Counted from the first letter of the stretch, positions 26,750 to 34,956 are shown. The stretch: 64,000 nt of DNA from an uncultured Lachnospiraceae bacterium (GCA_947382355.1 CANCYR010000011.1:1-64000), one strand, 5' to 3'. A program made the numbers and translations. The notes: generated from the sequence alone by a model not told the origin.

Positions 26750-27895
26750 ATGAAATTGGGTATATTTGAAAAGAAAAGGGAAACTGATAATTCCGGGAAA
26801 AATCCAGAGACTAAAAGGATGATTTCGGAAATGGAAGAGTTGTTTGACGAGTTTAAAAAGAAAGAGAGCCGGGAGAAAGGGCATGAAATTGACGAGAGAC
26901 AGTTTATTCTGTTGTTAGGGGGGATTTCTGTCTGCAGGAGGGTTCCCGGCATTTCAAAGCATATGGGATATGAAAGCTTATATGTATGTGAAAATCCGGA
27001 AGATTCCGCAGCAGTTGCTGGGCATTTGGACAGGATGTATGGCATAAAGGATAAAGAGGGGATTTTACATACATGCAGGCGCCTGTTTTCTTCGGATGAG
27101 GATTATTTGCAGTTTGAGAGTTTCTGGAAAGGAAAGCCTGTATTAGATTTAAAGAGGCTGAATCCTCAGGGAAGGGAAGCCTTTGAAACCTGCAGGGATT
27201 ATGCAAAGCTGTTTGAACCTCTTGCAGGGGAAGGCGGTTTCTTTGCATGGGACTGCAATGAAAGAATCGGATTGTGCAGGACTGCTTATGCCTGCGGAAT
27301 GTTGGAGGAGGATGAGTTCTGGCAGCTGACGGTTCCTTTGGCAAGAGAGGCGGAAAGCAGATACGATTCATGGACGGAATATGCCATAAGCTGTTTGTGC
27401 GGGGCCATATACTTTATGTTCTGCCAAAGCGCCATGAAGGAGGATGCATGCAGGCCTTTCTTTGAAATCAACAGGGATTTGGTCTGTCATCTGCTAAAGA
27501 AGCAGGGAGCATGGGAAAGAAATAAATGGTTCCATTATCCCAAAAAGAAGTTTGCCAAAAGCAGTGAAGAGATAAAAGAGCTTTTAAGGAACTGGGAAGG
27601 ACCGGCAGGATGCATTGCTACAGACCGGATAGTGGTGGACGGATGTAAGGTAGGGTATATGTACAGGGAAGAGCCCGATGCCGAAAGCAGCTGGGACAGC
27701 GGCTGGCGGTTCACGGCGGGGGATGAAAGCGATGAATATATGAATAATCCGGGCAATTCCGGCATCTATGCATTGAATACCATTTGCAATTATGATGAAG
27801 ATGTTATGAACTTTCTGCATTCACCCTATGGAAATGCATATTTTCGGGACGAGGATGGAAAATTTAAGTGGGAAGAATTAAGAGAGACGGAATGA
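26750..27895 (+). CDS. DUF1266 protein with C-terminal DUF2185 domain
   Basis: A 381-residue soluble protein. The middle (about residues 95-215) resembles DUF1266, with GMLEEDEFWQLTVPLAREA and the following Trp/Tyr-rich helices. The last 95 residues (from about IVVDGCKVGYMYREEP) match DUF2185, an immunity-type domain ending in the FLHSPYGNAYFRDEDG segment. Proteins of this kind often belong to contact-dependent toxin-immunity networks, but no toxin is adjacent. GGGAG sits one base before the ATG at 26750 and seven bases before an in-frame TTG at 26756, so initiation at the TTG is possible. Confidence 0.78.
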   Translation: MKLGIFEKKRETDNSGKNPETKRMISEMEELFDEFKKKESREKGHEIDERQFILLLGGISVCRRVPGISKHMGYESLYVCENPEDSAAVAGHLDRMYGIKDKEGILHTCRRLFSSDEDYLQFESFWKGKPVLDLKRLNPQGREAFETCRDYAKLFEPLAGEGGFFAWDCNERIGLCRTAYACGMLEEDEFWQLTVPLAREAESRYDSWTEYAISCLCGAIYFMFCQSAMKEDACRPFFEINRDLVCHLLKKQGAWERNKWFHYPKKKFAKSSEEIKELLRNWEGPAGCIATDRIVVDGCKVGYMYREEPDAESSWDSGWRFTAGDESDEYMNNPGNSGIYALNTICNYDEDVMNFLHSPYGNAYFRDEDGKFKWEELRETE

Positions 27896-27966
27896 AATAA
27901 AGTAAATAATATAATAAGTGGTACAAACAACAGATAATCAGGAATGGTTATGGAACAGGAGTGGAT

Positions 27967-28518
27967 ATGCAAAGCGGCTTGGCGGAAATAGAAATAGGTA
28001 TTCTTTTATGGATTCAGGAGCATTTGAGATTTTCTTTTCTGAATCCCGTTGTACAGTTCATTACTTCTTTGGGGGACAAGGGCTTTTTTTGGATTGTTGT
28101 ATGTATCCTGCTTTTTATGTTCAAGAAGACAAGAAAAATAGGAATAGTAGCGGCAACCGCTCTGGCAATGAATACGCTTATAGTAAATGTGATACTAAAA
28201 ACGCAGATTATGCGTATCAGGCCTTTTGTGCTGGAAGAAAGTCTTTCTTTAATTACCAGACTGCCGAAGGATTCTTCTTTTCCGTCAGGACATACAAGTG
28301 CATCCTTTGCAACGGCAGTCATATTGTATAAGGGACTTCCTGCATATGTGGGAATTCCCGCATTGATACTGGCATTTTTGATTGGATTATCCCGCCTGTA
28401 TGTAGGTGCGCATTTCCCTACGGACGTGCTGGCAGGTGCATTGATTGGAACTTTTGTGGCGCTTGCTGTGTGGTGGTACTATAAAAAGTATGTATATAAG
28501 GATTTAACAAAATTATAG
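27967..28518 (+). CDS. PAP2-family membrane phosphatase
   Basis: A 183-residue membrane protein with about five segments. The three catalytic motifs of PAP2 enzymes are intact: KTQIMRIRP, PSGHT and SRLYVGAHFPTD, with the catalytic His in the second and third. It probably dephosphorylates undecaprenyl diphosphate or a related lipid phosphate at the outer face of the membrane. The GTG at 27961 lies within the ribosome binding site AGGAG (27957-27961), so the ATG at 27967 is the start. Confidence 0.9.
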   Translation: MQSGLAEIEIGILLWIQEHLRFSFLNPVVQFITSLGDKGFFWIVVCILLFMFKKTRKIGIVAATALAMNTLIVNVILKTQIMRIRPFVLEESLSLITRLPKDSSFPSGHTSASFATAVILYKGLPAYVGIPALILAFLIGLSRLYVGAHFPTDVLAGALIGTFVALAVWWYYKKYVYKDLTKL

Positions 28519-28551
28519 GGGCAGAGGAAAAAAGAAATCGAGGAAAATAAG

Positions 28552-29511
28552 ATGAAAAACAAAATTATATTTGCAGTAATTGTTATTCTGTTATTGGCAG
28601 CAGGAACTATAGGATGTCAGAAGGAGGCGGACAAAGAAAAAAGTCCTCAGGAATTGGAAGAAGTAGAAGAGGTGGAAGACGAAATGTCAGGACAGTGGGT
28701 GGACGAAAATGGAAATCCCCTGGAGGAACCCGTTTTGCAGGAAAGGGAAGGGGGAACATGGGAGGCTACATCTGTCAGCGCAGATAACCTGGAAGAAAGC
28801 GGATTGAGTCTGGAAACAAATCAGGAAGCAGAAAGTGACTTGGAGAAAACAGAAGAATCCAAAGAGGATGTGGAAAAGAAAGGATATCTGATTGTTATAG
28901 ATGCAGGTCATCAGCAAAAGGGGAATAGCGAGAAAGAGCCTGTGGGACCCGGAGCAACGGAGCAGAAAGCAAAGGTAGCAGGAGGAACTCATGGAGACGC
29001 CAGCGGCTTAAAGGAATACGAGCTGACCTTACAGGTAGCCCTTAAGCTGCAGGCAGAGCTGGAAGGCCGGGGATATCAGGTACAGATGATTCGTACCACC
29101 AATGATGTGAATATGAGCAACAGTGAAAGAGCAATAGTTGCCAATGAAGCAAATGCAGATGTTTTTATACGGATTCATGCCAATGGTTCTGAGGATACAA
29201 GTGTGAATGGAATGATGACTATCTGCCAGACTGCCTCCAATCCCTATAACGGCAATTTGTATGAACAGAGCAAGAGCCTGTCAGAAAAGGTGTTAGATTG
29301 TACGGTGGCGGCTACCGGAGCTAAAAAGCAGTATGTATGGGAAACAGATACCATGAGCGGCATTAACTGGGCAACGGTGCCTGTTACCATTATTGAAATG
29401 GGATATATGACCAATGCCAATGAGGATTTGCTTATGGCTTCTTCGGATTATCAGGACAAGCTGGCAAAAGGCATGGCAGATGGGATTGAAGCTTATCTGG
29501 AAAATAACTGA
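28552..29511 (+). CDS. N-acetylmuramoyl-L-alanine amidase lipoprotein
   Basis: A 319-residue lipoprotein: signal peptide with lipobox GTIGC (Cys22), an acidic spacer to about residue 115, then an Amidase_3 domain. Zinc ligands appear as VIDAGHQ (His), the Glu in KEYELTLQ, and RIHANG (His), with the catalytic Glu in [10 protein letters not shown] near the end. It cleaves the bond between the sugar and the stem peptide of peptidoglycan at the cell surface. It follows the PAP2 gene by 33 bases, so both may serve wall turnover. Confidence 0.93.
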   Translation: MKNKIIFAVIVILLLAAGTIGCQKEADKEKSPQELEEVEEVEDEMSGQWVDENGNPLEEPVLQEREGGTWEATSVSADNLEESGLSLETNQEAESDLEKTEESKEDVEKKGYLIVIDAGHQQKGNSEKEPVGPGATEQKAKVAGGTHGDASGLKEYELTLQVALKLQAELEGRGYQVQMIRTTNDVNMSNSERAIVANEANADVFIRIHANGSEDTSVNGMMTICQTASNPYNGNLYEQSKSLSEKVLDCTVAATGAKKQYVWETDTMSGINWATVPVTIIEMGYMTNANEDLLMASSDYQDKLAKGMADGIEAYLENN

Positions 29512-29690
29512 ATAAAATCAGATAATTGCAGCGGCAGAAGAGGGACGTGATTTCAGGAAAGCCTTAAAATCAGTCCCTCATATACGTCAGTAATAATCTT
29601 CATTATCATTTCTTTGGTAAAATCAAAATGAAAGCGGAATTTTTTTACTCTTTTTGCTAAAAAAGGTGAAGAAAAACTTTATATATCGGT

Positions 29691-29915
29691 GTGGCAAGAA
29701 AGGATGCCAAAGGACTTGTACAGACCGGCGTAAGAGCAGAGGTTTTGGAAGAACTGTTAGCGGCTACTGTCACCAATGTGGTATTGAGGGATTATGTGAT
29801 TGGAAAAACCGGATATGAAGGAAGGAATTTTGAAATTTCTCAAAGTAGCGAAAATACGGCAAAGCTGCTTTCTGATGAGGCGGAGAAGCTAAGAGAGGTC
29901 ACACAGGAGTCGTAG
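29691..29915 (+). CDS. Small hypothetical protein
   Basis: A possible 74-residue protein with a GTG start. No family recognised; it is soluble and mostly helical. AAGGTG lies 22 bases upstream, too far, and an in-frame stop lies only 21 bases before the GTG, so initiation is doubtful. It could be the tail of a decayed gene. A clear terminator follows directly, which suggests the region is or was transcribed. Confidence 0.4.
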   Translation: MARKDAKGLVQTGVRAEVLEELLAATVTNVVLRDYVIGKTGYEGRNFEISQSSENTAKLLSDEAEKLREVTQES

Positions 29916-29918
29916 AAT

Positions 29919-29953
29919 AAAAGCAATCTTAAGGCAGTCTTAAGGTTGCTTTT
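29919..29953 (+). terminator. Rho-independent terminator
   Basis: AAAGCAATCTTAAG pairs with CTTAAGGTTGCTTT (one G-T pair) across GCAGT, and is followed by TATTTTGC. Confidence 0.8.
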
Positions 29954-29992
29954 ATTTTGCTTTTAAACCGGCCCTGTATAGTAAGATAGAAC

Positions 29993-30027
29993 GTAACAGT
30001 TCAGACAGCAGCTTCCTGAACTGTTAC
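29993..30027. repeat. Miniature palindromic element with E1/E2 ends
   Basis: GTAACAGTTCAG (29993-30004) and CTGAACTGTTAC (30016-30027) form a perfect 12-bp inverted repeat around 11 bases. These 12 bases are exactly the outer ends of the 222-bp element at 46818-47039 and differ by one base from the left end of the 225-bp element at 18074-18298, so this looks like an internally deleted member. It lies 27 bases before the ABC operon start and may affect its leader. Confidence 0.8.
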
Positions 30028-30054
30028 AATAAAACAAAACAGGGAGGTTTTTAT

Positions 30055-30738
30055 ATGTTGGAATGCAGCGGACTTACAAAAACATATAAGAAAAAATGCG
30101 TGGTGGACAATCTGAGCTTTCAGGTAAAGGAGGGGGAAGTGTTTGCCCTTCTTGGAAGCAACGGGGCAGGAAAGACTACCACCATAAAAATGATATTAAA
30201 GCTGGTAAGGCAGGATAGCGGAAAGGTTTATAAGAAGGAAGGCGTCTATGTGGGTTACTCTCCGGAAACACCATATTTTCCGCCTTTTTTATCAGGAACG
30301 GAAGCTTTAATGTATTATGGAAGGGTTCAAGGCTTAAAGAAGGAGGACTTAAAGGAAGAGGCTGTAAAATTGCTTGAAACAGTAGGACTGGAAGAGAATC
30401 ATACGAAAATCAGGCACTATTCCAAGGGGATGCTGCAAAGGCTGGCTTTGGCACAGGCGCTTTTGGGAAACCCCGGACTGCTTATTTTAGATGAACCCAC
30501 TGCAGGACTGGATGCACTTGGAAGAGTGGAAATGATGCAGCTTATCGGGAAATTGAAAAGTCAGGGAAAGACAATTTTGCTCAATTCCCATATTTTAAAT
30601 GATATTGAAAGGGTATGTGACAGAGGTGTCATGCTGAAAAAAGGCAAATTGATTGCCACGTGGGATAAAAACAAGGATTATGACGGCAAAAATCTGGAAG
30701 AGTATTTTATTGAACAGGTAGGAGGAATGGAAGCATGA
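30055..30738 (+). CDS. ABC transporter ATP-binding protein
   Basis: A 227-residue ABC ATPase of the drug/bacteriocin/ABC-2 export type. Walker A GSNGAGKTT (near residue 34), signature YSKGMLQRLALAQA, Walker B LLILDEPTAGLD and switch His in NSHIL. GGGAGG precedes the ATG. The stop overlaps the start of the unusual permease gene (ATGA), so both are made together. Confidence 0.93.
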   Translation: MLECSGLTKTYKKKCVVDNLSFQVKEGEVFALLGSNGAGKTTTIKMILKLVRQDSGKVYKKEGVYVGYSPETPYFPPFLSGTEALMYYGRVQGLKKEDLKEEAVKLLETVGLEENHTKIRHYSKGMLQRLALAQALLGNPGLLILDEPTAGLDALGRVEMMQLIGKLKSQGKTILLNSHILNDIERVCDRGVMLKKGKLIATWDKNKDYDGKNLEEYFIEQVGGMEA

Positions 30739-32315
30739 GCATAGCGGGAAATGCATTAAGGGAAAAAATCAGGAGAAAAGAGCTTTATATATTGGCGGCA
30801 GTGGGGCTGTTGGTCATATTGGTATTTTGCAGCGGAGCAGGCACTATTACTGTGAATGGAGAGCCTATAACGGATTATGGGAATATGATTTCCATTATGA
30901 TATCGGTGGTGAATTTTATAAGCGGCGCTCTGGCAATTGTTTTAAGCTTAAGAACCATACCAAATGAATATGAAAGAAAGACCAGTCACTTAATCTGGAT
31001 TCGGGGCATTTCCCAGACGAGATATCACGGGGAACTGGCGCTTGCAAATGTAGCAGCCAGTCTGTTTGCCACAGCAGTGATGTATGGAGGGCTTCTGGTG
31101 TTTACCATTGTCAAACAGGAAACCGGCAGGATTTTCGCTTTGCTTCCGGCATTTCTGGTGCTTTCCATCAGCATTTCCATCGTCAGCATGCTTACAAGTA
31201 TTCTCAGCATCCGGCTTCCGGGGATGGCTGCAGGCTTGGCTGCTACAATCTGTTATCTGGTGGGAGTCTTTCATAATGCGCTGGATGTTTACAGAAGCAT
31301 GGTAACCGGGCTTATCAGCTTTGTATTAAAGACACTGCTTATCGTCCTGCCGGATTTAAATAATATACAAAGCCAGGCAGGGGCGGTGCTTCTTACCGGA
31401 ACCTATGGACTCAGCGTAAGGAATCTTTTTATTTATGAGGAAGCGGTTTTGCTGCAGGAAAAAATGGATGAATTAGGGTTTCAGGATTTTCGGATTACGG
31501 ATTATCCCATAGCTTTTTTCGACGGGAACAAGGATTATGTGGTTACCAAAAAAGGAAAAGAATATAAGGTTGAAACAAGAAAACCAGTTTTTTCCACCTA
31601 TGTGGGAACTGCATATGAGGTGGAAGACCATTATGAAATCATCCTGCCTACCATTGAAAGCTTTGAAAAAATGTTTTCCATGCTGGGCATGGTAGAAAAC
31701 GTTCAGGAATTTCAGAAAGGAAATGCCGCTTCCTTTGAAGAAAGTGAATACGAGGATAAGGAGCAGGCAGCCACTATCTGGCACGAAGGCTTCCATGCAT
31801 ATCAGATGACCGAATTTGAAAATGAAATTACGGAAATGCTGGAAGGACATTCTTTTTCAGAGGAGGATTTCAGCGAGGAAGTGATTGTAAACCAGGTGGA
31901 TGCCAATGAGCAGGCAGTGGACCTGTATAAACAGGAACTGAAGCTGTTGAAAAAAGCCGCTCTTTCGGAGGATGTTGACGATATAAAGGCTCTTATAATA
32001 AAATATAAGGAGTTGGAAGAAAAGAGAATAGGACTGCTGCAGGAAGATGTCCTTCTGCTTGAGGAATATTTTGAAAGAATGGAAGGCACGGCTCGTTATG
32101 TAGAAGGAAAGGCATATGAACAACTGTATTCTAAGGAAGCCTTTGAAGAGACATATCTGGAAGCTTTTGAAAGCTATCAAAAGGGGAGCGGGAAGTATTA
32201 CGGAACAGGAATGGTAAAATGTCTGCTTTTGGACCGTTTGGCTCCCGGCTGGAAACAGGAATACGATTTTTCAAAGAGCCTTACGGGCCTGCTTTATGAG
32301 CAGATTGGAGAATAG
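30735..32315 (+). CDS. ABC-2 permease fused to an HExxH metallopeptidase-like domain
   Basis: A 526-residue fusion. Residues about 1-235 contain six hydrophobic segments and look like an ABC-2 permease for the preceding ATPase. From about residue 240 the protein is soluble and acidic. It carries WHEGFHAYQ with the zinc-peptidase motif HExxH (His350, Glu351, His354), and about 96 residues later MEGTARYVEG, whose Glu450 fits a third gluzincin ligand. The closing segment (KYYGTGMVKCLLLDRLAPGWK) is also peptidase-like. The permease part seems to stop where a last membrane segment would be expected, near residue 236. A fused permease-protease could cut its export substrate; it might also be a chance deletion product. 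Confidence 0.8.
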   Translation: MSIAGNALREKIRRKELYILAAVGLLVILVFCSGAGTITVNGEPITDYGNMISIMISVVNFISGALAIVLSLRTIPNEYERKTSHLIWIRGISQTRYHGELALANVAASLFATAVMYGGLLVFTIVKQETGRIFALLPAFLVLSISISIVSMLTSILSIRLPGMAAGLAATICYLVGVFHNALDVYRSMVTGLISFVLKTLLIVLPDLNNIQSQAGAVLLTGTYGLSVRNLFIYEEAVLLQEKMDELGFQDFRITDYPIAFFDGNKDYVVTKKGKEYKVETRKPVFSTYVGTAYEVEDHYEIILPTIESFEKMFSMLGMVENVQEFQKGNAASFEESEYEDKEQAATIWHEGFHAYQMTEFENEITEMLEGHSFSEEDFSEEVIVNQVDANEQAVDLYKQELKLLKKAALSEDVDDIKALIIKYKELEEKRIGLLQEDVLLLEEYFERMEGTARYVEGKAYEQLYSKEAFEETYLEAFESYQKGSGKYYGTGMVKCLLLDRLAPGWKQEYDFSKSLTGLLYEQIGE

Positions 32316-32316
32316 C

Positions 32317-33369
32317 ATGAAATATAAGGTTTTGGCGGCAGATGACGAAATAGAATTACTGGATGCATTAGAGCTGTTTTTGGAAAAGGAACAGATAGAG
32401 CTGCAAAAAGCAGGTGACGGGATAACGGCACTGTCCTTATTTGAAAAAAATCCTCCTCATCTTGTTTTGCTGGATATTATGATGCCCGGACTGGATGGTT
32501 TTTCGGTGCTTAGGAAAATCAGGGAGACCAGCAAGGTTCCGGTCATCATGGTAACTGCCAAAGGAGCGGATTATGATAAAATTTTAGGGCTGGAGTTAGG
32601 GGCGGATGACTATATTACAAAGCCTTATAACCCTATGGAAGTGGTGGCAAGAGTGAAAGCAGGGCTTCGGAGAAATTATGACTATAGGGAAGAGGCATGT
32701 AAGGAGCCGCAGGAGCTTTCCCTTTTGGGGCTGACTTTAAATGAAGTGGAGGGAACTGTAAAAAAGAGGGGGGAACTCATAGAGCTGACGAAAACGGAAT
32801 ATATGATTTTAAAGCTTTTTATGCATAACCCCGGCAGGGTTTTCACAAAGCAGCAGATTTTTGAGCATGTATGGGAAGAGGAAAGCTATATGGCAGACGA
32901 TAATACCGTTATGGTGCACTTAAGATGTGATATGTGCGAAATGCTTCGGAAAGTCTGCGGAGAATATTATGATGAGATTGAAAAAAAGGGATTTGAATTT
33001 GAAATAGAAATACCGGAAGAGCCCTGTTACGTTATGGCGGATGAAAAGCTGTTTTCCAGAGTGATTGCCAATCTTTTGAGCAATGCCATAAAATATAACG
33101 AGACAGGTAAAAAAATCATGGTTTTTATGGAAGAGCAGGAAGGAAAGCTTCAGATTGCTGTGATGGATGACGGGGAGCTGTTGGAGGAGGAAGCCGGAAA
33201 TGCGTTGTTCCGGGCATTTGTCAGAGGGGACAAGACAAGAAAGAGCGACGGCGGGACAGGGCTTGGACTTTCCATTGCACGGGTGATTGTGGAAAAGCAT
33301 GGGGGGAACATTTTGTATGAGAATCGGCAGGGGTGCAATTGCTTTCGGATTGAGCTTGGGAGAGGATAG
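32317..33369 (+). CDS. Response regulator fused to a histidine-kinase ATPase domain
   Basis: A 350-residue chimera. Residues 1-118 are a receiver domain: acidic pair in AADDEIE, phospho-acceptor Asp in LVLLDIMMPGLDG, Lys in YITKPY. Residues about 130-205 are an OmpR-type winged helix that stops at DDNTVMVHLR, without the final wing. The next residues, CDMCEMLRKVCGEYY, are those found just after the dimerisation helices of a sensor kinase, and the HATPase_c domain follows (N-box VIANLLSNAIKYN, G2 GGTGLGLSIA). The sensor, membrane helices and phospho-His region are absent, and the G1 box reads DDGELL. The start is the ATG at 32317 (GGAG eight bases upstream), right after the permease stop. Confidence 0.85.
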   Translation: MKYKVLAADDEIELLDALELFLEKEQIELQKAGDGITALSLFEKNPPHLVLLDIMMPGLDGFSVLRKIRETSKVPVIMVTAKGADYDKILGLELGADDYITKPYNPMEVVARVKAGLRRNYDYREEACKEPQELSLLGLTLNEVEGTVKKRGELIELTKTEYMILKLFMHNPGRVFTKQQIFEHVWEEESYMADDNTVMVHLRCDMCEMLRKVCGEYYDEIEKKGFEFEIEIPEEPCYVMADEKLFSRVIANLLSNAIKYNETGKKIMVFMEEQEGKLQIAVMDDGELLEEEAGNALFRAFVRGDKTRKSDGGTGLGLSIARVIVEKHGGNILYENRQGCNCFRIELGRG

Positions 33370-33407
33370 GAGAAGGGGAAATTGGAATAAAAAAGGAAAC
33401 TTTGGTT

Positions 33408-33668
33408 TTAAGAGGAACCTTTCCTGTCTTCTTCAATGAGAGAATCGTAAGAGATATGGAACACGTTACATAAAGCCTGCAATTCAATATCGGTTACATA
33501 TCTTTTGTTGGTTTCGATTCTGGTAATCACATTTTTATCTATATCATAGCCGGCGAGCTGAAGCTTGTGGGCAAGGTCGCGCTGGGAAAGATTATGCAGT
33601 TTTCTTAGTTCAATGAGACGTTGGCTGATAAGATTCTTTTTGCCGGAAATGGTTTTGGGTTTAGGCAT
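33408..33668 (-). CDS. XRE-family transcriptional regulator
   Basis: An 86-residue regulator. The HTH spans about residues 20-45 (LHNLSQRDLAHKLQLAGYDI) and the domain ends with a DSLIEED tail. The ATG at 33668 has AAGGAG seven bases upstream and is preferred over an upstream in-frame start at 33725. It is divergent from the 33796 gene across 127 bases, so it may control that promoter. Confidence 0.85.
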   Translation of the reverse strand: MPKPKTISGKKNLISQRLIELRKLHNLSQRDLAHKLQLAGYDIDKNVITRIETNKRYVTDIELQALCNVFHISYDSLIEEDRKGSS

Positions 33669-33795
33669 TGTGTTCTCCTTTGCTTGTCGGTTTTTGTCAA
33701 TGGCTTGTCTCACTTTTTGCACCATCCTTATTGATTTTAACTTGAAATTATAGTAAAATCGGTTGTAAAAGTGAGACTAAAGGAGAATAGCAAAT

Positions 33796-34092
33796 ATGGA
33801 TAAAGAAATTATTTATTATGTAATGAATGGAGATATTGATTTGCCGGTGGATGTTTTGACGAATAAAATTATGGTAGAAGATGAATTTGTTGAAGGTAGG
33901 GAATGCGGGCAGTTGTATAACGAAGTGTATCAGGCAAGACGGCGTTTGGAGGAAAGATTGGATGCAAAAGATAAGAGGGATGTGGAACGTATTATTGATT
34001 ATATGAACAGTATATTAAAAATATTTTCTATGAAGATGTATGATTACGGTTTGGAAACAAAGAAAGCTTCTTATGAAATTATGGAATTATGA
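33796..34092 (+). CDS. Conserved small hypothetical protein (DUF6664-like)
   Basis: A 98-residue soluble helical protein with a strong ribosome binding site (AAAGGAG). It has no signal peptide. The pattern ECGQLYNEVYQARRRLEER then DVERIIDYMNSILKI is familiar from small Firmicute proteins that I associate with DUF6664, function unknown; this assignment is tentative. It is divergent from an XRE regulator. Confidence 0.7.
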   Translation: MDKEIIYYVMNGDIDLPVDVLTNKIMVEDEFVEGRECGQLYNEVYQARRRLEERLDAKDKRDVERIIDYMNSILKIFSMKMYDYGLETKKASYEIMEL

Positions 34093-34102
34093 AAAAAAGT
34101 TA

Positions 34103-34131
34103 TTGAAATATCCTATTTGCTATGGTATATT
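34103..34131 (+). promoter_or_regulatory. Promoter of antitoxin RNA 1
   Basis: TTGAAA (34103-34108) and TATATT (34126-34131) with a 17-base spacer. No ORF with a ribosome binding site follows; the transcript would run into the terminator at 34201-34240. Confidence 0.7.
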
Positions 34132-34137
34132 AAATAT

Positions 34138-34240
34138 AGGAAGAGTACCCACTCCAAAGGTGGATGCCCCCGAAGATGGATAATTGTCCTTACGGACATC
34201 GCCTCATCTGTTGGCAGACAGGTGAGGCATTTTTATTTTT
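34138..34240 (+). ncRNA. Candidate antisense antitoxin RNA 1 (type I TA)
   Basis: About 100 nt from the predicted start at 34138 to a strong terminator: GCCTCATCTG (34201-34210) pairs with CAGGTGAGGC (34219-34228), followed by ATTTTTATTTTTT. Its 3' end overlaps the stop end of a holin-like toxin gene on the other strand, and it is complementary to the 3' untranslated part of the toxin mRNA. A second locus with the same layout follows at 34566. Confidence 0.65.
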
Positions 34241-34349
34241 TCTTGTTTCTCTTATCGAGAAAGGCAAGAAACGTAACAGTCAGACTACCAAAGGAAATCA
34301 GCAGGCTGATTATCCCAATGAATATCAAAATAATATCCGCAGCTGTCAT
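34233..34349 (-). CDS. Holin-like small membrane toxin (type I TA)
   Basis: A 38-residue protein: short polar start, one membrane helix (ILIFIGIISLLISFGSLTVT region) and a basic tail FLDKRNKKK. This is the layout of the putative holin-like toxin family (TxpA/BsrG-like type I toxins), which damage the cell membrane when their antisense RNA is missing. The ATG at 34349 has GGGAG nine bases upstream; the ATG at 34358 directly abuts that site. Too short for usual gene calling. Confidence 0.75.
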   Translation of the reverse strand: MTAADIILIFIGIISLLISFGSLTVTFLAFLDKRNKKK

Positions 34350-34530
34350 ATTACGCATCTCCCTTCCTATGTAATCCGGCAAGCCGGACATTGGCTCGGG
34401 AGGCTGCCACCCTGTCATGGGTACTCTCCTTGCAGCATTTGCTGCATATATAATCATAACACTGGATACGCTTAATTTCAATAAAATTATATCGAATTTT
34501 AGAATAAACTTAAAGAACATCAATTTTTTC

Positions 34531-34559
34531 TTGAATTTATTTGAGGATTATGTTACATT
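34531..34559 (+). promoter_or_regulatory. Promoter of antitoxin RNA 2
   Basis: TTGAAT (34531-34536) and TACATT (34554-34559) with a 17-base spacer, the same arrangement as at the first locus. Confidence 0.65.
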
Positions 34560-34565
34560 ATAAGT

Positions 34566-34662
34566 ACAAAAAAGGAAGCAACTGCCCACAAAGTGGTTGA
34601 CCTCCCAAGTGGTTACATAAGCCTGCCTGGACTGCCAAGTACAAGGTAGGCTTAGTTATTTT
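34566..34662 (+). ncRNA. Candidate antisense antitoxin RNA 2
   Basis: Runs from the predicted start near 34566 to a terminator formed by AAGCCTGCCT (34619-34628) and AGGTAGGCTT (34644-34653), then AGTTATTTT. It shares an AGGAAG...CCCAC...AAAG(G)TGG 5' region with RNA 1 and overlaps the end of the frameshifted toxin on the other strand. Confidence 0.6.
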
Positions 34663-34750
34663 CGCTTGTTGTTCTTATCAATATAGGCAAGCAGTGCAAC
34701 AAGAAACGTTCCAAAAGAATTAACAATGTTAAAACTTCGTATGTACTCAT
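34656..34750 (-). pseudogene. Frameshifted holin-like toxin
   Basis: From the ATG at 34750 (AAGGGAAG eight bases upstream) the minus strand reads MSTYEVLTLL, then, only after a one-base shift, SFGTFLVALLAYIDKNNKRK with a stop at 34656. Together these give a perfect small holin-like toxin. The frame actually open from the ATG ends at 34652 after 32 residues and loses the basic tail. A single missing base near 34718 explains it. Sequencing error is possible. Confidence 0.7.
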
Positions 34751-34917
34751 ATACACCACTTCCCTTCCTTCTCAAGTCAGGGAGGCTTTCCACCTTGTAA
34801 CACGATTGTTCCATATTGATATTTTAGCATATTCTCTTTTTTAAGACAATCAAAATGGTTGTATTTTAAATAATTTCTTATCATTTTTTGCCAACATTCT
34901 ATTATGTAACGTAGAAC

Positions 34918-34954
34918 CTTTCCATTTGCAACGGATTCTGATTCCTGCGCAGGA
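34918..34954 (+). repeat. Probable degenerate half of the palindromic element
   Basis: The stretch with CCATTTGCAAC followed by TTCTGATTCCTG and GCAGGAA resembles the right arm of E1 (18251-18277) and its flank. A similar vestige lies at 26483-26515. Neither has a complementary partner nearby. Confidence 0.45.
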
Positions 34955-34956
34955 AC

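Noticed and set aside
26527..27045. Minus-strand frame of 172 codons between rubredoxin and the DUF1266 gene
   Set aside because: It mostly lies antisense to the DUF1266 gene, and its remaining part has no start signal or family resemblance.
34117..34475. Plus-strand frames of 85 and 103 codons
   Set aside because: They overlap the predicted antitoxin RNA, its terminator and the toxin gene, lack ribosome binding sites and have no recognisable sequence.
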